A stretch of 64,000 nucleotides of DNA from HT1-32 sp040219025. Its GTDB lineage: Bacteria > Pseudomonadota > Alphaproteobacteria > Rhodospirillales > HT1-32. The DNA lies in contig JAVJTE010000020.1 of assembly GCA_040219025.1 (NCBI GenBank), positions 620,001 to 684,000 of the forward strand, read 5' to 3'. A model generated the notes under the pieces. It ran no database searches. It saw only the letters and a program-made list of their open reading frames with translations, and was not told where the DNA came from. The first letter of the stretch is position 1. The number at the start of each line of letters is the position of its first letter. This document shows positions 52,254 to 61,327 of this stretch, one piece after another. A program made the position numbers and the translations under genes.

Positions 52254-53645
52254 TCAGCCCTCGGTCCGTTTCGGACGCATCAGCTTTGGCGCAGTGATTT
52301 CACGGACAGCGTTCAGCATCGGCGGGTTCGGGCATTCACGGGGCAGGGAGCCGCCGATGGCGCTGCGCCGGGTGACACATTGCTGCAGTGTGCACATCTG
52401 GCTTTTTTCACAGGCCGCCATGGTTGTGGCACCCAGCATGGCGTCGATATAGCGCCCCTGGAATTTTGTCAGCCCGAGATCAATGCCCCAGCGCACGGCA
52501 TGTTCGGAGTCACAGCGTGACAGCAGCACCCGCTCGCGGCCGATGCGGTCCAGCAACAGGGCGAATTCCTCGGCACGGTCGCCGATCAGCAGATCCTTGA
52601 CCTCGTTCGACCAGATGATCTTGACGATATCCGGTTCCAGTTCGCCGGGATCAATGAACTGCAGCGCCAGATGGTTGATACCATCGACAATCACCGTGAA
52701 GCCGGCATCGCGGATCACCTTCCGCGCCCGGGTATATTCGGCAAGATCGGCAAAGATATCGATTGGTTGCAATTCGACCAGCACGCGGGTATTGCCGCTT
52801 TCCTGCAGCCGCTCCTGAAAGACGGCGAATTCGTCTGACAGAACGGTCGGGATGTTCAGGTTCAGACTCATGCCTTCACTGGCCAGCGGAATGCGGGCCA
52901 TCACCGCCAGCATCCGGCGGTCGAGAGTCAGCGACAGATGCTGAAACAGCCAGCGGTCGGACAGCAGATTGACCTCCGGTGCGACGGCGCGCTGCAAATC
53001 CATGACCGACACCGTATATTCCTCAAACATGATACGGGCGGAGCCCTGCACCATGGCGATATCAACGGCGGCCTGTTTGCGGATGATGCTGGCGATATTC
53101 AGCTTCTGCAGTGCCAGATCAACCTTGGCCAGCCGGTCAGGGTCCATGCCTTCCAGCTCGGCCGGCTGATTGGCCTTGCGCGCCCGGGCCTTGCGCGGGT
53201 TGCGTTCTTCCGACGCCAGCTCGGCGACCACACGCAGCCAGATTTCGTATTCCTGCAGCAGATTGTACCAGGTACAGAACCGGTCTTCACCGGAGACCGG
53301 ATCGGCAAAGGCAATGGGATCTTCATGAAACAGGGCCCGCAGCTTGTAGACCGACTCATCAATATCGGCCATCCGGGTGTTCTTGGTCACCAGCATGATA
53401 TCGAGATTGCCGAGCAGGAAAACCTGGGCATTCATCCGTGTGACCAGGTGATCGAAGGTCCGTGTGGCGATCCGGATAAACTGTTCACGCCGGGGATGCG
53501 GGCGCAGATCGGACAGATGAATATGGACGGCAAAACGGCCCTGGCGGTCCTTGGCAATACGGCGTGCGGTATCGACCAGAGATGCTTCCTGGCTTTTCAG
53601 TTCATCATTTTCCCGCGACTGCACCGCGTAGGGTGACAGCACCAT
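52254..53645 (-). CDS. Degenerate GGDEF-EAL-derived protein (copy 1)
   Basis: 463 residues with the same architecture as its downstream neighbour: cyclase-like half (AVHIHLSDLRPHPRREQF; VFLLGNLDIMLVTKN), a charged linker (ARKANQPAELEGMDPDRL), then EAL-like half with LNLNIPTVLSDEFAVFQ, VLVELQPIDIFADL, IVDGINHL, DIVKIIW and LTKFQGRYID. Residues for cyclase and phosphodiesterase catalysis are missing. Unlike the paralog it has a ~45-residue C-terminal tail with clustered cysteines (ACEKSQMCTLQQC) that could bind metal. The two genes look like a tandem duplication translated as a unit; a catalytically dead c-di-GMP effector is inferred. Confidence 0.75.
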   Translation of the reverse strand: MVLSPYAVQSRENDELKSQEASLVDTARRIAKDRQGRFAVHIHLSDLRPHPRREQFIRIATRTFDHLVTRMNAQVFLLGNLDIMLVTKNTRMADIDESVYKLRALFHEDPIAFADPVSGEDRFCTWYNLLQEYEIWLRVVAELASEERNPRKARARKANQPAELEGMDPDRLAKVDLALQKLNIASIIRKQAAVDIAMVQGSARIMFEEYTVSVMDLQRAVAPEVNLLSDRWLFQHLSLTLDRRMLAVMARIPLASEGMSLNLNIPTVLSDEFAVFQERLQESGNTRVLVELQPIDIFADLAEYTRARKVIRDAGFTVIVDGINHLALQFIDPGELEPDIVKIIWSNEVKDLLIGDRAEEFALLLDRIGRERVLLSRCDSEHAVRWGIDLGLTKFQGRYIDAMLGATTMAACEKSQMCTLQQCVTRRSAIGGSLPRECPNPPMLNAVREITAPKLMRPKRTEG

Positions 53646-53874
53646 CTCGATATTCCCCGCAACAGACCGGATTAATCTTCAACCCGACAGCTTAACATAG
53701 TCCAGTGCGACCCGTGATTAAACGGTCAGATTCCGTTTGAAACGCAAAGAAATGAAATGAAGCAGGACTATTCCGGGGCGGCTGGTGGTACGATCAGCCG
53801 GAAACGCGGGTTTGAAGGGAGAAATCGGTGATGGTAACGTCTGCCTCCCTTTCAGAAGTGAGACGAAAATCCTG

Positions 53875-54828
53875 ATGTTGCAACGACGCAAGGTTCTGGT
53901 TACCGGCGGGGCCGGATTCCTGGGCTCGCACCTCTGTGCACGGCTGCTGGATGATGGCTGCGATGTGCTCTGTGTTGATAACCTGTTCACGGGTGCGCGC
54001 GACAACATCCTGCCATTGCTGCAGAACCCGCATTTCGAGTTCATGCGCCATGACGTGACCTTTCCGCTCTATGTGGAAGTCGACGAGATCTACAATCTCG
54101 CCTGTCCGGCCTCACCGGTGCATTATCAGGCTGACCCGGTCCAGACGACGAAGACGACCGTGCATGGTGCGATCAACGTGCTGGGTCTGGCAAAACGCAC
54201 CGGCGCGAAGATCTTTCAGGCATCAACCAGCGAAGTCTATGGCGACCCGGAAGTCCACCCGCAGCCGGAAAGCTATCGCGGTAACGTCAATCCGATCGGC
54301 CCGCGGGCCTGCTATGACGAGGGCAAACGTTGCGCCGAGACGCTGTTTTTTGACTATTACCGCCAGCACAAACTGCCGATTCGCGTTGCCCGGATTTTCA
54401 ACACCTATGGCCCGAACATGCATCCGAATGACGGCCGGGTGGTTTCCAATTTCATCATTCAGGCACTGACCGGTGAGCCGATCACCATCTATGGTGAAGG
54501 CAAACAGACCCGTTCGTTCTGTTATGTGGATGACCTGATCGAGGGCTTCATCCGGCTGATGGCCCGGCCCGACAGCATCACCGGCCCGATGAATCTCGGC
54601 AATCCCGGAGAGTTCACCATCCGTGAACTTGCCGAACTGGTGATCGAGCTGACGGGATCCTCTTCGGAACTGGTCTTCAGGCCGTTGCCGGAGGATGACC
54701 CGATGCAGCGTTGCCCGGATATCAGCTTCGCAAAGTCGGAGCTGGGCTGGAACCCGACTGTTCCGCTGCGCGACGGGCTGGGCCGTACCATTGCCTATTT
54801 TGATCGTCTGCTGGCAGCCCGGCCATGA
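53875..54828 (+). CDS. UDP-glucuronate decarboxylase (UDP-xylose synthase)
   Basis: 317 residues from ATG 53875. Rossmann loop TGGAGFLGSHLCARLLDDG, the NLACPASPVHYQ and DPVQTTKTT segments, active-site SEVYGDPEVHPQ and CYDEGKRCAETLF (Tyr-x3-Lys), and RIFNTYGPNMHPNDGRVVSNF are the UXS signature. It converts UDP-glucuronate to UDP-xylose for surface polysaccharides or lipids. Its stop overlaps the next start by ATGA, so it is coupled to the dioxygenase that follows. Confidence 0.92.
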   Translation: MLQRRKVLVTGGAGFLGSHLCARLLDDGCDVLCVDNLFTGARDNILPLLQNPHFEFMRHDVTFPLYVEVDEIYNLACPASPVHYQADPVQTTKTTVHGAINVLGLAKRTGAKIFQASTSEVYGDPEVHPQPESYRGNVNPIGPRACYDEGKRCAETLFFDYYRQHKLPIRVARIFNTYGPNMHPNDGRVVSNFIIQALTGEPITIYGEGKQTRSFCYVDDLIEGFIRLMARPDSITGPMNLGNPGEFTIRELAELVIELTGSSSELVFRPLPEDDPMQRCPDISFAKSELGWNPTVPLRDGLGRTIAYFDRLLAARP

Positions 54829-55847
54829 AACCCGCCCTGTCGCCGGCAGATCGATGGCTGGCCAGCGGGGTTGCCGGTAAATCAGGCTTCACGGTTCCGC
54901 TGGGGGACCGGCTGACCCTGATTGAGCAGGCACTGGCGCGGCTGAAAGATGCTGATATCAACGATCCGTCTTTCGGGCGGTCTGCTGAAATCACCGGCCC
55001 GCTTCGGCAGGTATTTGCACCGGTCAGGGACAGTCTGATGGACGGCCGGGGTGTCGTCATTCTGACCGGTATTCCTGTTGACCGCTGGCCGGTCGATTAT
55101 AGCGCCCGCGCGTTCCGCCTGATCGGGTCCTGCTTCGGGCACGGGGTTTCGCAAAGTCGTCTGGGTGACCGTCTGGGACATGTCACCGATGTCTCCGGCA
55201 CCAATCCGAATGAACGCGGCTACCGGACCAGCCGCGAATTGCGGCTGCATACGGACGCGAATGATCTGGTCGGGCTGCTCTGTGTTCGCCAGGCCCGCGA
55301 CGGCGGTCTGTCCCGGCTGACCAATGCGCTGGCGGTGCATGATGCGATGCAACAGCAGGCACCGGACCTGCTGGCGGAACTCTATCGGGGCTTCCCCTAT
55401 CACTGGCGTGGCGAACAGCCGCCGGGCGAGCCGGAAATCACCGGCTACCGGGTGCCGGTCTTTTCTGAACATCAGGGCCGTGTCAGCTGTGTCTATCTGC
55501 GCGAGCATATCACCTGGGCGGCAGAAGAGGGGCATCCCCTGACTGACCGGCAGCAGGCGGCGCTGGCCTTGTTCGATGAACTGGCGGACAGCACCGGGCA
55601 TTGCCTGCATTTTGCCCTGGAGCCGGGAGAGGCCCTGTTTTTCAACAATCTGACCACCCTGCATGCCCGCACAGCTTATGACGACTGGGACGAGCCAGAG
55701 CGCAAGCGCCTGCTGCTGCGCCTCTGGCTCCGGGCTGATAACGCCCGCCCGGTCGTCGCGGAGGTTGACCGCTTTTATCCGGCAGACGGTATTGCCATGG
55801 AGGAAGGCGCGTCGACAATCTATGAGCGGAAAAGCGCCCGGCTTTAG
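54825..55847 (+). CDS. TauD/TfdA-type Fe(II)/2-oxoglutarate dioxygenase
   Basis: 340 residues. The iron ligands are His142 and Asp144 (LRLHTDAND) and distal His280 (LTTLHARTAYDD), with an Arg for 2-oxoglutarate around 296-299 (RLLLRLWLR). The family hydroxylates or cleaves small organic acids, betaines or sulfonates. It overlaps the UDP-xylose synthase gene, an unusual partner, so its substrate may be sugar- or lipid-linked; this is inference. It is convergent with and overlaps the asparagine synthase gene by four bases. Confidence 0.87.
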   Translation: MKPALSPADRWLASGVAGKSGFTVPLGDRLTLIEQALARLKDADINDPSFGRSAEITGPLRQVFAPVRDSLMDGRGVVILTGIPVDRWPVDYSARAFRLIGSCFGHGVSQSRLGDRLGHVTDVSGTNPNERGYRTSRELRLHTDANDLVGLLCVRQARDGGLSRLTNALAVHDAMQQQAPDLLAELYRGFPYHWRGEQPPGEPEITGYRVPVFSEHQGRVSCVYLREHITWAAEEGHPLTDRQQAALALFDELADSTGHCLHFALEPGEALFFNNLTTLHARTAYDDWDEPERKRLLLRLWLRADNARPVVAEVDRFYPADGIAMEEGASTIYERKSARL

Positions 55848-57643
55848 AAACCGAACTCTCCGGCAATCCTGTTGGCCCAGCCACGATAGCCGCTGCCGGG
55901 CTTGCCCCCCTTGCTATCCGCCTTGCTGTCCCCCGGCCTGTCCCCCTGCACCCAGTCTGCCACCGGCACGAAGAATCCGGTTTTCCGGCGGTTGAGGATT
56001 TCGTCGGGCAACAACGGGCGGGCACTTCTGGCCATGGTCTGCTTGCCGGGGCGCTGGCCCTCGTTGGTGAGCCTGCGGATATGGCGGAACAGAACCGGAT
56101 CGACCAGCGGTACCCGGATTTCCAGCCCGTGTGCCATACCGGCCCAGTCGGCATCGCGCAGCAACTGGTTCTGCATGTACCAGCCGGCCTCCAGTGCCTG
56201 TATCTGGTCTGTCAGATTATCAATGCCGCTGCGGGTTGCCCGGAGGCGGTGTTCGATGGCAAGTGTGGCGAGCCCTTCGGCGGCCATGTCCGGGTCCATG
56301 ACCTGCGCAAGCTCCCACGGCATCCGAAGCGCACGGCGCAACAGCCAGGCGCCTTCGGTTGTACCGCCATATTCAAACAGACCGGAGATTTTCGGCGACC
56401 GCCCGCGCAGCGGCAGGGCGGCGATGACATGGCGGGCAGCAACGCCGAGTTTGCGTGATCCCAGCGCCATGCGGGCCAGCCGCCTGATCTTCGGGACATC
56501 CGTGAAGGTGTCATAGCCGCAGAACATCTCGTCCCCGCCCAGACCCGAGAGGGCAACCTTCAGCCCGGCCCGGCGGGCGGCGCGGCTGACGAACCAGACA
56601 TTGACCCCGTCGATGGTCGGCTGGTCCATGTCGGCGGTGATGGTCTCTGCGTTTTCGGCAAATTCCCGGGCGGAAACCCGCTGGATATCGTGGTCACAGC
56701 CGTAATGACGGGCAGCAAGGGATGCCAGTGGCACCTCGTCACGGGGGCTGTCGGCAAACTCTTCAAAGCCCAGGGTAATCGCTTTTGCGGAGCCTGTGGC
56801 GATTTCCGAGACAAGCCCGGCGATGGTGGCGGAATCCAGCCCGGCAGACAGGAACAGCCCGACCGGCACATCGGCGACCAGATGCGCCGCGGCACTGTCG
56901 TGCAGGGCAGAGGCCAGATCCCCGTCGCCCGCGCCGGGACCGGCAATTTCCGCAGCCAGATCGAAGAACTTCCCGGGGGATGAAGGTCCGTTCTGATCGA
57001 TAACCACGCTGGTTCCGGCAGGTATGGCGGTGATGCCCTGCCAGATGGTGAACGGATCCGGCACGCTGCCCAGCAGATGAAAACCGGCCGCACCGGCGGC
57101 GGAGATACGGCTGTCGACCTCCGGTCTTTCCGACAGGGCACGGGCAGAGGAGGCGACGCGAACCGTCTTTCCGTCATCAGCAATATAGAGCGGCTTGATG
57201 CCGAACGGATCGCGGGCCAGCACCATCTCCCGTCGCTTCGGGTCCCAGATCGCCAGCGCAAACATGCCACGGAGTTTTGCAAACCCGGCGATGCCGTCAC
57301 GCTGGTAAAGACGCAGGATGACCTCGGTATCGCATTGGGTATGGAACCGCATTCCGGCAGCCTGCAACCCGGTTCGCAGGGCGCGGTAGTTGTAAATCTC
57401 GCCGTTATAGGTGATCACCGGGTCATCCGGACCACCGGCTGCCATCGGCTGATGACCGCCGGGGCTGAGATCGATAATGGCGAGGCGGCGATGGCCGAGA
57501 CCAACCCGGCCATCCGCTGACATCCAGTCGCCGGCACCGTCCGGTCCGCGTTTTGCCATGCGGTCACGGGTCGCAATCAGCTCTGCCGGATCTGCCGGCG
57601 GGGCGTCCCCGTGATAGGCGAAGATAGCGTTTATCCCACACAT
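55844..57643 (-). CDS. asnB: Asparagine synthase (glutamine-hydrolysing)
   Basis: 599 residues from ATG 57643, which puts the catalytic Cys second (MCGINAIF). The glutaminase domain has YNGEIYNYRALR; the synthase domain has the PPi loop LSAGLDSATIAGL and ALSGLGGDEMFCGYDTF. Members near sugar-nucleotide genes often amidate carboxylated sugars in surface polysaccharides rather than make asparagine. The long frame to 57739 has no better start. Confidence 0.9.
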   Translation of the reverse strand: MCGINAIFAYHGDAPPADPAELIATRDRMAKRGPDGAGDWMSADGRVGLGHRRLAIIDLSPGGHQPMAAGGPDDPVITYNGEIYNYRALRTGLQAAGMRFHTQCDTEVILRLYQRDGIAGFAKLRGMFALAIWDPKRREMVLARDPFGIKPLYIADDGKTVRVASSARALSERPEVDSRISAAGAAGFHLLGSVPDPFTIWQGITAIPAGTSVVIDQNGPSSPGKFFDLAAEIAGPGAGDGDLASALHDSAAAHLVADVPVGLFLSAGLDSATIAGLVSEIATGSAKAITLGFEEFADSPRDEVPLASLAARHYGCDHDIQRVSAREFAENAETITADMDQPTIDGVNVWFVSRAARRAGLKVALSGLGGDEMFCGYDTFTDVPKIRRLARMALGSRKLGVAARHVIAALPLRGRSPKISGLFEYGGTTEGAWLLRRALRMPWELAQVMDPDMAAEGLATLAIEHRLRATRSGIDNLTDQIQALEAGWYMQNQLLRDADWAGMAHGLEIRVPLVDPVLFRHIRRLTNEGQRPGKQTMARSARPLLPDEILNRRKTGFFVPVADWVQGDRPGDSKADSKGGKPGSGYRGWANRIAGEFGF

Positions 57644-57777
57644 ATCCGGCTTATAAACCGCCGGGGCAGACAGCGAAAGCGGATGCTTGGAAGACAGGTA
57701 TAAAGCGGCGCGACCTGTTGTTGCGCCGGGCCTGTTCAATCTGCAGTATCGTATCTGGCCCAGAGGGAGTTTCTGCA

Positions 57778-60700
57778 GTGAGTGACCCGATGTTGTCCGG
57801 CGAAAAGCGGAGCTTCCGGCTGATGCTGGTGATCTTCTATCTGGTGACCGGCATCGGTGCGGCCAGTTACGCCGTGATCAGTTTCCGGGGCTATGAGGCT
57901 CGACTTGAGGAAGCTGCGCTCAGCAGCGCCCGCAAGACGGCGGCTGATCTGGATGACGTCATCAATAACGCGGCGACAGTTGTGGCGCTGCTGCAACAAC
58001 TGGCGGTTGACCTGCATGAGAGTCGCCCGCCCTTTGCCCCGCCGAGCGACCTTTTTCTGGCCCTGCAGGAAGACCCAGACGGCACTTTCAGTCTTGACCG
58101 TCCGGCCCGTGGCTTCAGCCCGTCGCTGGTCGGGAACATGACCGGGGTCGGGCCGCTGACAGGCCGGAATGACAGCTTCATGGGTGAAATGGAGATGGCA
58201 CTGGCCCTGCGAACCGTGTTCCGTCTGGCCCGCGAGAGACAGCCGGATATTCCCTGGATTTACTACACCTCCCTGAACCGCTTTCAGCTGGTCTACCCCT
58301 GGGTTCCGTCGGCCTGGGTCAGCTATTCCGACAAGGTCCTTGAGCTGGAACGGTTTGCAGCGGGAACGCCGGAACGCAATCCGGCAAAAGCCGAATTTGT
58401 CACACCGGTCTATGAAGATGGTGGCGGGCAGGGGCCGGTCATCACCATCGGGCGACCGGTCTATCTGGAAGACCGTTTTGCCGGGATTGTCGCGGTTGAT
58501 CTGGCGGTGCGCCAGCTCAACCGGTTTATTGCCGGGTTTCCGGAACATTATGGCAGGCTGATTCTGGCGGGACGGGATGGTCAGGCTGTTCTGCCCATCG
58601 GCTATCAGGGTGACCGTGGTGATATTGCCCTGCCGCTGAATGCGGCCAGCTGGACCCTGCATCTGAAGGTTGACCGGCGACATCAGGTGATGACGGCGCT
58701 GCGGGCTGCGTCATGGGAGATCGGTGTCAGTCTGTTGCTGCTGCTGTTGCTGGGGCTGTCTGAATGGCGCCGGCGGATCAGTGGCAGGATGGTGGCCCAG
58801 CGGGCAGAACTGGCCCGCACCAACCTTGAACTTGAGGAAGCCCGTGACATTGCGGAAACCGCAACCCGGGCAAAGTCGGATTTTCTGGCCTCTATGAGTC
58901 ATGAAATCCGCACGCCGATGAACGGTGTCATGTCGATGGCCGAGTTGCTGGACCAGACAGCACTGGATGATGATCAGCGCGGGATGACGACGATCATCCG
59001 GCAGTCGTCCTCGGCGCTGCTCGGCATCATCAACGATATCCTCGACCTGTCGAAGATCGAGGCTGGTCGTCTTGACATCGAGATGCTGAAGATTGATCCG
59101 GGTGAAATCACCAAGGATGCCGGCGACCTGCTGGCCCTGCGGGCCGAGGAGAAGGGACTGCATCTTGTTGTTGATATTGACCCGCGCCTGCCGCGGCGGC
59201 TGAAGGGTGACCCGACAAGGTTGCGGCAGATTCTGCTGAATCTGGGCGGCAATGCGGTGAAGTTCACCGAACAGGGCAGTGTGGTGCTCCGGCTTTGCCT
59301 GCCGGAGGTCTTTCAGGCGGAGGCGGGCAGCGACCTGCTGCTGCGGCTGGAAGTGGAGGATACCGGCATTGGCCTGTCGGAAGAACAGATGTCCCGCCTG
59401 TTCCGGCCTTTTGAGCAGGCAGACAGTTCGACCGCCCGGAAATTTGGCGGAACCGGGCTGGGTCTGGCCATTTCACGCCGTCTTGCCGATATGATGGGCG
59501 GCAGAATCGGCGTCGACAGTACGCCGGGAAAAGGGTCAACATTCCGGGTAGAAATTCCGATGGAAATAGTTGATCCGGGACCGGTTCTGCCGCCGGCTGA
59601 TCTCTCGGACTGTGCGCTTGCCATCGTCGGGTTCGATGATCTCCGGTTTCAGACGATTGCCCGGGCGCTGCGGTTTGCACAGGCACCGGCGCCGGTCAGG
59701 CTGAACAGCCCGGCCGATCTGTTCGACGCGGCACAGGCCGGAACCCTGCCGGACCTGGTACTGGTTGAGGCCATGCTGCCGGGGGCACAGGGGCTCTCGC
59801 TGGCGCGTGAGCTGAACCGGGTTGCCCCGGATGACCGGCGCAGGCTGGTGCTTGTTGCCTCGCGATTGCTGTTTTCATCGCTCGCCAGTGCGGACAGGGC
59901 CGGATATTTCTCCAGCCTGATCCATCCGGTGCGGCGCAGCAGGCTCTGGAATGTGATGGCCGCCAGCCGGGGGCGGGTGGCGCTGGAAAGGCTCAACCTG
60001 TCCGGCATGGCGTCGGAATCCGGGTATCTGCCGCCGTCTCTGGCCGAGGCCCGCGCGGCGCGTGCGGTCATTCTTGTCGCAGAGGATAACAGAACGAACC
60101 AGATCGTTATCAGCCGCCATCTCCGCCGTCTTGGCTATGCGCATGAGATTGCCGATAATGGCCAGCAGGCGCTGATACGGCTGGAGGAGGAAGGTTTTGG
60201 TCTGTTGCTGACCGATTTTCATATGCCGGAAATGGACGGGTTCGAGCTGACGGCGGCGATTCGATCCCGTGAATCAGGGACCGGCGACCGGCTGCCCATT
60301 GTCGCCCTGACGGCTGATGCGCTGGTCGGCACGGAGCAGCATTGTCTTGATGCCGGGATGGACGGTTATCTGACGAAGCCTGTCGACAGTGCCCGGCTTG
60401 CGGCAATGCTGGAAGCCATGATGCCGCAGGCACTCGATCTGCGACAGCCGGAGAAATCTCCGTCCCCGCCTCCGCCACCGGCGGTGGTTGCGCCTGCGGA
60501 CCGGATTGACCCTGATATTCTGACCCTCGACAGGCTGATCGACAGCTTCGGCGCCTTCGATGACGAGGCCCGTGATTTCCTGCGGGACTTTGCCGACGAG
60601 CTTCCGGACCGGATAAGACGAATAGAAGTTGCAGTAAACGCCGGTAATCTGTCTGATGCGCGTAAAGATGCCCATTCCCTCAAGGGGGCTGCCCTGTCCG

Positions 60701-60846
60701 TTGGTGCCATACGGCTGGGCCAGCTTGCATCCGATTTGCAGGATATGCTTGATGCCGGAGATGCTGAATCCGCTGAAATGATCACAACCGTACTTCCGCC
60801 GACTGTCGATGAACTCCGGGACGTCATTGACGGTCTGATGACCTGA
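57778..60846 (+). CDS. Hybrid sensor histidine kinase (sensor, HisKA, HATPase, REC, HPt)
   Basis: 1022 residues from GTG 57778 with GAGGGAG eight bases upstream. Two membrane helices (about 15-35 and 315-330) bracket a dCache/PDC-like periplasmic sensor (RFQLVYPWVPSAWVSYSDK; GRPVYLEDRFAGIVAVD). Then HisKA with SMSHEIRTPMNGVMSMAELL, HATPase with LNLGGNAVKFT, DTGIGLS and GTGLGLAIS, a divergent receiver-like segment, a full receiver (ILVAEDNRTNQIVI and LLTDFHMPEMDGFEL) and an HPt domain with AHSLKGAALS. It can run a four-step phosphorelay; the CheY-like gene that follows is the probable partner. Confidence 0.9.
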   Translation: MSDPMLSGEKRSFRLMLVIFYLVTGIGAASYAVISFRGYEARLEEAALSSARKTAADLDDVINNAATVVALLQQLAVDLHESRPPFAPPSDLFLALQEDPDGTFSLDRPARGFSPSLVGNMTGVGPLTGRNDSFMGEMEMALALRTVFRLARERQPDIPWIYYTSLNRFQLVYPWVPSAWVSYSDKVLELERFAAGTPERNPAKAEFVTPVYEDGGGQGPVITIGRPVYLEDRFAGIVAVDLAVRQLNRFIAGFPEHYGRLILAGRDGQAVLPIGYQGDRGDIALPLNAASWTLHLKVDRRHQVMTALRAASWEIGVSLLLLLLLGLSEWRRRISGRMVAQRAELARTNLELEEARDIAETATRAKSDFLASMSHEIRTPMNGVMSMAELLDQTALDDDQRGMTTIIRQSSSALLGIINDILDLSKIEAGRLDIEMLKIDPGEITKDAGDLLALRAEEKGLHLVVDIDPRLPRRLKGDPTRLRQILLNLGGNAVKFTEQGSVVLRLCLPEVFQAEAGSDLLLRLEVEDTGIGLSEEQMSRLFRPFEQADSSTARKFGGTGLGLAISRRLADMMGGRIGVDSTPGKGSTFRVEIPMEIVDPGPVLPPADLSDCALAIVGFDDLRFQTIARALRFAQAPAPVRLNSPADLFDAAQAGTLPDLVLVEAMLPGAQGLSLARELNRVAPDDRRRLVLVASRLLFSSLASADRAGYFSSLIHPVRRSRLWNVMAASRGRVALERLNLSGMASESGYLPPSLAEARAARAVILVAEDNRTNQIVISRHLRRLGYAHEIADNGQQALIRLEEEGFGLLLTDFHMPEMDGFELTAAIRSRESGTGDRLPIVALTADALVGTEQHCLDAGMDGYLTKPVDSARLAAMLEAMMPQALDLRQPEKSPSPPPPPAVVAPADRIDPDILTLDRLIDSFGAFDDEARDFLRDFADELPDRIRRIEVAVNAGNLSDARKDAHSLKGAALSVGAIRLGQLASDLQDMLDAGDAESAEMITTVLPPTVDELRDVIDGLMT

Positions 60847-60863
60847 TGGGGTAATTTTGACTG

Positions 60864-61256
60864 ATGGCTGTTGATTTCAAGAATTTACGCGTCCTTGTCG
60901 TTGAGGATGAAGGGTACATCAGACGGCTGATCTGCAAGTCGCTGCGACAGCTTGATATTCTCAATGTCTATGAGGCGGAGGAAGGGCAGTACGGGCTGCA
61001 GCAGGTGGTGCGGGTACGGCCGCATCTGGTCCTTTGTGATATCCATATGGAGCCGGTGAACGGCCTGACCTTTCTGAGAAAGCTGCGGGCTGCCAAGCTC
61101 GACTCAATTCGCAACACGCCGGTGATCTTTCTGACTGCCGACGGCCATATTGATACGGTCGTGAAAGCCCGGGAACTGGAGCCGAATGGCTATATGGTAA
61201 AGCCGGTATCCGTCACTGATCTCAGGCAGCGTATCCAGTCTGTTATGGACAAATGA
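60864..61256 (+). CDS. CheY-like response regulator
   Basis: 130 residues, a lone receiver domain. VLVVEDEGYIRRLICKSLRQ, the phospho-acceptor Asp in LVLCDIHMEPVNGLTFLRKL, FLTAD and the Lys of GYMVKPV are all present. It follows the hybrid kinase by 17 bases on the same strand, so it is likely the output of its HPt domain. Without an output domain, it should act by binding a partner. Confidence 0.9.
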   Translation: MAVDFKNLRVLVVEDEGYIRRLICKSLRQLDILNVYEAEEGQYGLQQVVRVRPHLVLCDIHMEPVNGLTFLRKLRAAKLDSIRNTPVIFLTADGHIDTVVKARELEPNGYMVKPVSVTDLRQRIQSVMDK

Positions 61257-61327
61257 CCGGCCTGCTGTCCGGCTTTTTCGCTGAATAACTTTGACATCGG
61301 GCCATTTCTGCCGACAACCGTCCGGTC

